DNA of 5,223 bases from Hyphomicrobium_A sp964622715 (GTDB taxonomy: Bacteria > Pseudomonadota > Alphaproteobacteria > Rhizobiales > Hyphomicrobiaceae): the NCBI GenBank assembly GCA_964622715.1, contig CAZURR010000125.1, positions 1 through 5,223 of the forward strand, written 5' to 3'. A program made the position numbers and the translations under genes. How positions within the stretch are numbered: position 1 is the first letter of the stretch; each line of letters begins with the position of its first letter. This document shows, one piece after another, positions 3,672 to 5,223 of this stretch. The notes under the pieces were generated by a model that worked only from the letters and a program-made list of their open reading frames with translations, made no database searches and was not told the origin of the DNA.

Positions 3672-5223
3672 ATGCAAGGCATGATCTTCGATCGCAAGAC
3701 GCAGCCAATAGCTCTGGGCGCGCTGCTGCTTGTTTTCGCCTCGTCGACCAGCACGCGTGCACAAACCATCGATGACCTCATCAATGAGACAGTCGCACCC
3801 GTGACGACCCCGTTCGTCAAGTTCATCTTCTCCCCTCTACCGGGCACTGACATCCCTTGGATCGTCCTCTGGCTGATTATCGCCGCGACAATCTTCACTT
3901 TTTACTTCGGCTTTATCCAAGTCCGCGCATTCCGGCACGCAATCGACCTCGTTAAGGGCGACTACTCACGGCCGGAGGATGCGGGCGAGGTCAGCCATTT
4001 CCAAGCATTGGCAACAGCGCTGTCGGGCACGGTCGGGCTGGGAAATATCGCCGGTGTTGCGGTCGCGGTTTCCATCGGCGGACCGGGTGCCACGTTCTGG
4101 ATGATCCTTGCAGGCCTAATGGGCATGGCCTCGAAGTTCACCGAGTGCACGCTGGGCGTGAAGTACCGTAACGAATATCCCGACGGGTCAGTGTCCGGCG
4201 GACCGATGTACTACTTGTCGAAGGGGCTTGGGGAAAAGGGCTTCGGGCTCATAGGGCGGCTGATGGCGGTCGTGTTTGCGGTGTTTTGCGTGATGGGCGC
4301 ATTGGGTGGCGGCAACATGTTTCAGGCCAACCAGGTGCACGCTCAAATTGTCAACGTTACAGGCGGATCCGACAGTTTTCTTCACGACAAGGGCTGGATC
4401 ACGGGCCTCTTTATGGCGAGTGTCGTCTTCCTGGTCATCGTGGGTGGCATACGCTCCATCGCGCGAGTCACAGAGAAGATCGTGCCTTTCATGGCGGTGC
4501 TCTATGTGGGAGCAGCGCTTGTAATCCTTGCGATATTTATCGACAAGATACCCTGGGCGCTTGGTCAGATCATTGCCGGAGCTTTCACGGGGCTGGGTAT
4601 TGCCGGTGGAGTTGTCGGCGCCTTGATTCAGGGCTTCCGGCGTGCAGCCTTCTCCAACGAAGCGGGAATTGGTTCGGCATCTATCGCGCACTCGGCTGTT
4701 CGAACCAATGAGCCCATCACGGAAGGCTTCGTTTCGCTTTTAGAACCGTTTATCGACACAGTTGTCATTTGTACGATGACGGCACTGGTCATTGTCATCA
4801 CGGGCGTGCTGCAGGTCGACCCGCAGACGGGGCTCTATATCTGGAATAGTGAGGCGGGGCGCGTTGCAACAGAAAGCAACTTGACGGGCGTGGCGCTAAC
4901 GTCTGCAGCTTTTGGCAAAGGGATAAGCTGGTTTCCCTACGTGCTGGCGATCGCGGTCGTCCTGTTCGCTTTTTCGACCATGATCTCATGGTCCTATTAC
5001 GGCGTGAAAGCATGGACGTATCTCTTTGGTGAGGGCCGGCGCAGGGAGCTGGCCTTTAACACGATGTTTTGCGTGTTTGTCATCATAGGCGCGGCAATGA
5101 ATCTGGGCGCGGTGATTGATTTTGCCGACGCGGCAATCTTCGCGATGGCTCTCATCAACATCGCCGGGCTTTACGTTCTCATGCCTGTGGTGAAGGAAGA
5201 GATGAATTCCTATCTCGATCGCC
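3672..5223 (+). CDS. Sodium:alanine/glycine symporter (AGCS family), 3' end cut
   Basis: AGCS proteins are inner-membrane carriers that import alanine or glycine with Na+. The reading frame is open for 517 codons from ATG 3672 to the window edge. Family landmarks are GTVGLGNIAGVAVAV (119-133), GGPGATFWM (136-144, close to the sodium:alanine symporter signature), SGGPMYY (175-181), FSNEAGIGSASIAHSA (327-342), LEPFIDTVVICTMTALV (357-373) and FSTMISWSYYGVKAWTYLFG (434-453). About eleven hydrophobic spans can be counted between residue 61 and the edge, so most of the protein is present. The N-terminus looks like a cleavable signal peptide (RKT, then ALGALLLVFA, then TRA-Q at 30/31) followed by about 30 soluble residues before the first core span. 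The start is uncertain: ATG 3672 and in-frame ATG 3681 both have only weak purine-rich sites upstream. The gene follows usp by 17 bp. The substrate, alanine or glycine, is not decided by the sequence. Confidence 0.95.
   Translation, partial: MQGMIFDRKTQPIALGALLLVFASSTSTRAQTIDDLINETVAPVTTPFVKFIFSPLPGTDIPWIVLWLIIAATIFTFYFGFIQVRAFRHAIDLVKGDYSRPEDAGEVSHFQALATALSGTVGLGNIAGVAVAVSIGGPGATFWMILAGLMGMASKFTECTLGVKYRNEYPDGSVSGGPMYYLSKGLGEKGFGLIGRLMAVVFAVFCVMGALGGGNMFQANQVHAQIVNVTGGSDSFLHDKGWITGLFMASVVFLVIVGGIRSIARVTEKIVPFMAVLYVGAALVILAIFIDKIPWALGQIIAGAFTGLGIAGGVVGALIQGFRRAAFSNEAGIGSASIAHSAVRTNEPITEGFVSLLEPFIDTVVICTMTALVIVITGVLQVDPQTGLYIWNSEAGRVATESNLTGVALTSAAFGKGISWFPYVLAIAVVLFAFSTMISWSYYGVKAWTYLFGEGRRRELAFNTMFCVFVIIGAAMNLGAVIDFADAAIFAMALINIAGLYVLMPVVKEEMNSYLDR

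Noticed and set aside
4188..4711. 167-codon minus-strand and 141-codon plus-strand frames inside the symporter gene
   Set aside because: Both overlap the core of the symporter with its conserved motifs; their composition is that of shifted membrane-protein codons.

Overview
The window looks like ordinary chromosomal DNA of an alphaproteobacterium, most likely of the order Hyphomicrobiales (Rhizobiales). The main evidence is the adenylosuccinate lyase, whose sequence (MIPRYSRPEM start, short B. subtilis-like type) closely resembles PurB of that order as I remember it. The moderately high GC content fits as well. The genus cannot be fixed from the sequence alone; a Hyphomicrobium-like organism is a guess.

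Layout. (1) Bases 1-1088, minus strand: purB, cut at its 3' end by the window edge. (2) Bases 1089-1551: a 463-bp divergent intergenic region with three inverted repeats, a candidate -10 element and two copies of an 8-bp palindrome, but no convincing gene. (3) Bases 1552-1752, plus strand: a small 66-residue protein of unknown function, followed by a strong intrinsic terminator at 1798-1826. (4) Bases 1836-2996, minus strand, convergent with the small gene: a periplasmic substrate-binding protein of the branched-chain amino acid (LivJ/Peripla_BP_6) type, with no permease or ATPase gene in view. (5) Bases 2997-3228: a divergent control region with two adjacent inverted repeats. (6) Bases 3229-3654 and 3672-5223, plus strand: a two-gene operon with a universal stress protein and then a sodium:alanine/glycine symporter (AGCS family), cut at its 3' end by the window edge.

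How the genes fit together. purB is a housekeeping purine gene and appears unrelated to the rest. The right half has a loose amino-acid-uptake theme: a solo LivJ-type binding protein transcribed away from a Na+-coupled amino acid symporter, with a UspA-type protein 17 bp upstream of the symporter. The usp-symporter pair is the most suggestive arrangement, because a Usp protein (TeaD) regulates a neighbouring transporter in Halomonas. Here the Usp ATP-binding motif is degenerate, so any regulation may not depend on ATP. I see no CRISPR array, insertion sequence, tRNA, rRNA or phage gene, and no clear sign of an undescribed system. The least explained parts are the small gene and the inverted repeats in the two divergent intergenic regions.
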